This document shows, one piece after another, positions 44,958-47,411 of a DNA stretch of 47,411 bases (the first letter of the stretch is position 1; each line of letters opens with the position of its first letter). Origin of the DNA: Nocardioides albidus (GTDB lineage Bacteria; Actinomycetota; Actinomycetes; Propionibacteriales; Nocardioidaceae). Below the pieces are notes generated by a model. That model did no database searches. It was not told where the DNA came from and was given only the letters and a program-made list of their open reading frames with translations. Position numbers and translations under genes: made by a program. The stretch is taken from assembly GCF_006335005.1 (NCBI RefSeq), contig NZ_VDMP01000014.1, forward strand, positions 68,461-115,871, read 5' to 3'.

Positions 44958-45824
44958 ATGACCGACTTCAAGCCGCTTCGCTCCGTCCTCTACATGCCCA
45001 GCTCCAACGAGCGGGCGCTCGAGAAGGCCAAGACGATCCCCGCCGACGCGATCATCTTCGACCTCGAGGACGCCGTCGCCCCCGACGCCAAGCCCGCAGC
45101 CCGCGCGGCCGCGGCCGCGGCGGTGCAGTCCGGTGAGTACGGCAGCCGGCACCTGATCATCCGGGTCAACGGCATCGGCACCGAGTGGCACGCCGACGAC
45201 ATCCGCGCCGCCGCGCAGGCCGGCCCGGACGTCGTCCTCGTCCCGAAGGTGAACTCCGCCGAGGAGGTCCGCGAGCTCGTCGACGCCCTCGCTGCGGCCG
45301 GAGCGCCGGAGAAGACCAAGCTGTGGGCGATGGTGGAGACCCCCATCGGCATGCTCAACGCGCTCCCGATCGCCACCGCGTCCGAGCGCCTGACCGGTTT
45401 CGTGATGGGCACCAACGACCTCGTCAAGGAGCTGTACGCCGAGCACGTGCCCGGCCGCCAGCCCGTGATCACCGGTCTCGGCCTCGCCCTGCTCGCGGCC
45501 CGTGCCGCCGGGATCGTCATCATCGACGGCGTCTACAACGACGTGAAGGACATCGACGGCTTCCTGGCCGAGGTCGAGCAGGGCCGCCAGATGGGCTTCG
45601 ACGGCAAGACGCTGATCCACCCCGGCCAGGTCGAGGGGGCCAACGCCGGCTTCGCACCGAGCGAGCAGGCCGTCGAGGACGCCCGCGGCCTGATCCGGGC
45701 CTGGGAGGACGGGAAGGGCGCCGGCGTGGTCACCTACAACGGCAAGATGGTCGAGAGCCTCCACGTCGAGTCGGCCGAGCGCACGCTCGCCATTCACGAG
45801 GCGATCCAGGCCCTCCAGGCCTGA
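44958..45824 (+). CDS. CoA-ester lyase, CitE-like
   Basis: 288 residues, HpcH/HpaI family: RSVLYMPSSNERALEKA, IIFDLEDAVAPDAK, LIIRVNGIGTEW, DVVLVPKVNSAEEV, AMVETPIGMLNALPIA, FVMGTNDLVKEL and the C-terminal FDGKTLIHPGQVEGAN. Matches malyl-CoA/citramalyl-CoA lyase or thioesterase relatives. GGAGG in the tail of the previous gene (44944-44948) is its SD. The pair recalls the Mcl1/Mcl2 arrangement of acetate-assimilation pathways, where one is the lyase and the other a malyl-CoA thioesterase; which is which cannot be told here. Confidence 0.88.
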   Translation: MTDFKPLRSVLYMPSSNERALEKAKTIPADAIIFDLEDAVAPDAKPAARAAAAAAVQSGEYGSRHLIIRVNGIGTEWHADDIRAAAQAGPDVVLVPKVNSAEEVRELVDALAAAGAPEKTKLWAMVETPIGMLNALPIATASERLTGFVMGTNDLVKELYAEHVPGRQPVITGLGLALLAARAAGIVIIDGVYNDVKDIDGFLAEVEQGRQMGFDGKTLIHPGQVEGANAGFAPSEQAVEDARGLIRAWEDGKGAGVVTYNGKMVESLHVESAERTLAIHEAIQALQA

Positions 45825-45851
45825 GCCCGGCCGAGGGCCGAGCCGGCCGGG

Positions 45852-47135
45852 TCAGGTCCCGGCCGGCTCTCGGGGCGGGCTGCCGACCCAGCGCATCAGC
45901 GGCGTCGCGAGCGCGCCGTGGATCACCACCGACGCGGTCACCGTGAACGCCACGGTCGACCACAGCCAGCCCGAGCCCAGGTCCGGCTCGCGACCCAGCG
46001 CATAGGCGACGTAGTAGAGCGAGCCGACGCCGCGCACGCCGAAGAACGCGACGGCCGCGCGCTGCGAGCCGCCCATGCCGGGCGATCCGGCCAGGGCCAC
46101 CATCCCGGCCGCCGGCCGGATCACGAGGACGAGACCGAGACCGACGGCGACACCGCGCCAGTCCAGCTCGTCCAGCAGGCCACGGCTCAGCGCGACGCCC
46201 ATCGCGAGCAGCAGGAGCAGGGTCAGCAGTCGCTCGAGCCGCTCGGTCACCTCGTGCATCGCCGCGTGATAGTCGTGCGAGCGCTCCGCGGAGCGGAAGG
46301 TCATGGCGCAGGCGAAGACGGCGAGGAAGCCGTAGCCCTGCGCCACCTCGGCGAGGCCGTACGCCGTCAGCAGGGCTGCCAGGGAGGTGAGCGCCTCCCC
46401 GCGCTCGGCCACGCGGAGCGAGCGGCTCGTGGCCCGGAACGCGATGTGCGCCAGGACCCGGCCGACCGCGATCCCGACGCCGACACCGATCGCCACCTTG
46501 GCGACGGCGTACCAGCCGAGCCATTCCAGCCCGTCCGACCAGCCGATCCCGGATCCGCCGGCGACCAGGAGTGCGGCAAACACGAACGGGAAGGCGAGCC
46601 CGTCGTTGAGCCCGGCCTCGCTGGTCAGCGTGAACCTGATCTCGTCGGGCTCGTCCACCTCGTGCTCGCCGGTCCGCGGGCCGGCGACCTGGACGTCCGA
46701 GGCCAGGACCGGATCCGTCGGAGCGAGCGCCGCGCCGAGCAGGAGCGCCGTCGCGAGGCCGAGGCCGACCCAGAGCCCGACGAGCGTCACACCGGCGATG
46801 CACAGCGGCATCGCGATCGCCAGCATCCGCCAGGTGGAGCCCCAGGTGCGCCACGACGACCAGCTGGTCAGGCGCAGCGGACGGTCGAGCGCGAGGCCGA
46901 CGCCCATCAGCGCGATGATCACGGTGAGCCCGGTGACGTGCTCGACGAGCGCCCGGTGGTGCACCGGGTCGACGGCCAGGCCGTCCACGAGCGGCGTCAG
47001 CCCGATCCCGATGCCGACCCCCACCAGCACCATCGGCGCCGAGACGGCCCACCGGTCGAGCAGGGTCGGCAGCACGATCGCCAGCAGGAGGCTGCCGCCC
47101 GCGATCAGGTAGACGAGGCCACTCAGATGACCCAC
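45852..47135 (-). CDS. Cation:proton antiporter, CPA1 type
   Basis: 427 residues, 12-13 hydrophobic helices. VGHLSGLVYLIAGGSLLLAI opens the chain; the ion-binding region GAALAPTDPVLASDVQV (with the conserved Asp), then TSEAGLNDGLAFPFVF and GVRGVGSLYYVAYALG are the CPA1 signatures. It exchanges Na+ or K+ for H+ across the membrane. GTG 47135 has AAGG 5 nt before; its start overlaps the stop of the ATP-grasp gene by 13 bp, so the two are probably coupled. Confidence 0.9.
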   Translation of the reverse strand: MGHLSGLVYLIAGGSLLLAIVLPTLLDRWAVSAPMVLVGVGIGIGLTPLVDGLAVDPVHHRALVEHVTGLTVIIALMGVGLALDRPLRLTSWSSWRTWGSTWRMLAIAMPLCIAGVTLVGLWVGLGLATALLLGAALAPTDPVLASDVQVAGPRTGEHEVDEPDEIRFTLTSEAGLNDGLAFPFVFAALLVAGGSGIGWSDGLEWLGWYAVAKVAIGVGVGIAVGRVLAHIAFRATSRSLRVAERGEALTSLAALLTAYGLAEVAQGYGFLAVFACAMTFRSAERSHDYHAAMHEVTERLERLLTLLLLLAMGVALSRGLLDELDWRGVAVGLGLVLVIRPAAGMVALAGSPGMGGSQRAAVAFFGVRGVGSLYYVAYALGREPDLGSGWLWSTVAFTVTASVVIHGALATPLMRWVGSPPREPAGT

Positions 47136-47411
47136 GTCGCCTTGGCACCCCCGTCGTTGGAGGAGTTCACGACCCGCTCCCCCTCCTCGAACGCGACCCG
47201 CGTCAGGCCGCCGGCGGGCACGATCACGCGGGTGCCGTCGTGGAAGGCGAACGGGCGCAGGTCGACGTGTCGCGGCCCGAGGTCCCCGTCCACGACGACC
47301 GGCTGGGTGGACAGGTCGACGACGTCCTGGACGATCCACCGCGACGGGTCCTCGCGGATCGCGGCACGCGTGCGGTCGATCTCCTCCGGGGACGCGTCGG
47401 GCCCGACGAGG
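47123..47411 (-). CDS. Circularly permuted ATP-grasp protein, C-terminal part (runs off window)
   Basis: The reverse strand from the window edge to a TGA at 47123 encodes the last 95 residues of a protein. The end reads REDPSRWIVQDVVDLSTQPV, RHVDLRPFAFHDG, then VIVPAGGLTRVAFEEGERVV and NSSNDGGAKATWVI, the closing pattern of the circularly permuted type 2 ATP-grasp (DUF404/407) family. Such proteins form amide bonds and often sit beside alpha-E (DUF403) proteins and transglutaminase-like proteins; those would lie beyond the window. The antiporter follows with a 13-bp overlap. Confidence 0.8.
   Translation of the reverse strand, partial: LVGPDASPEEIDRTRAAIREDPSRWIVQDVVDLSTQPVVVDGDLGPRHVDLRPFAFHDGTRVIVPAGGLTRVAFEEGERVVNSSNDGGAKATWVI

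Overview
The window looks like ordinary chromosome of a high-G+C actinobacterium. A Nocardioides-like member of the Nocardioidaceae is my best guess. The reasons are uniformly GC-rich codon use, frequent GTG starts, leaderless-type promoters (TANNNT about 6-7 nt before the start codon), the actinobacterial dnaK-grpE-dnaJ-hspR operon with HAIR operators, actinobacterial families (DUF3151, DUF1918, DDN-type deazaflavin reductase, F420-dependent luciferase-like oxidoreductase) and CGAGCGAAGCGAG-type intergenic repeats. I see no rRNA, tRNA, CRISPR array, insertion sequence, integrase or phage gene.

Layout. 1-10.7 kb is a mosaic of housekeeping and transport genes: a winged-helix regulator cut by the window edge, DUF3151, a DHA2-type MFS exporter, ilvA, class II fructose-bisphosphate aldolase, a lipoprotein, an SpoU methyltransferase, DedA, a VOC protein, pyrE, a class I aminotransferase and a duplicated membrane protein. 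10.7-22.1 kb is the heat-shock region: clpB, then after an XRE regulator, an Abi-alpha/DUF4393 protein and a DUF445 protein, the operon dnaK-grpE-dnaJ-hspR. Both clpB and dnaK carry a HAIR-type inverted repeat upstream, so HspR, encoded last in the dnaK operon, should repress both. 22.4-31.7 kb is a redox gene set: SnoaL-like protein, DDN-type reductase, F420-dependent oxidoreductase, DUF1214 protein, aldo/keto reductase, SDR, sulfotransferase, VOC protein and cytochrome P450. Two exact matches to the KstR-type operator TnnAACnnGTTnnA overlap the -10 boxes of the F420 oxidoreductase and SDR genes in identical geometry, which suggests a small regulon for a hydrophobic, perhaps steroid-like, substrate.

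31.7-35.1 kb holds a 1008-residue LAL-type LuxR regulator and a 50-residue small protein. 35.1-37.8 kb holds a nitroreductase and an ABC exporter in one operon. 37.8-41.6 kb is a polyhydroxyalkanoate module: a PucR/CdaR-type regulator divergent from phaC (class II, Pseudomonas-like synthase) and phaZ (intracellular mcl-PHA depolymerase). 41.6-47.4 kb has DUF1918, a DUF1992 protein, a methyltransferase, a small membrane protein, two adjacent CoA-ester lyases, a CPA1-type cation/proton antiporter and the C-terminus of a circularly permuted ATP-grasp protein cut by the window edge.

The most interesting signals are the twin KstR-like operators and their genes, repeat elements placed just upstream of both HspR-controlled promoters, a 109-bp element with 17-bp inverted termini downstream of the gene that follows dnaK, back-to-back leaderless promoters packed into 27 bp (pyrE/aminotransferase), and the class II-like phaC-phaZ pair in an actinobacterium. 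I do not see a clear new defence or mobile system.
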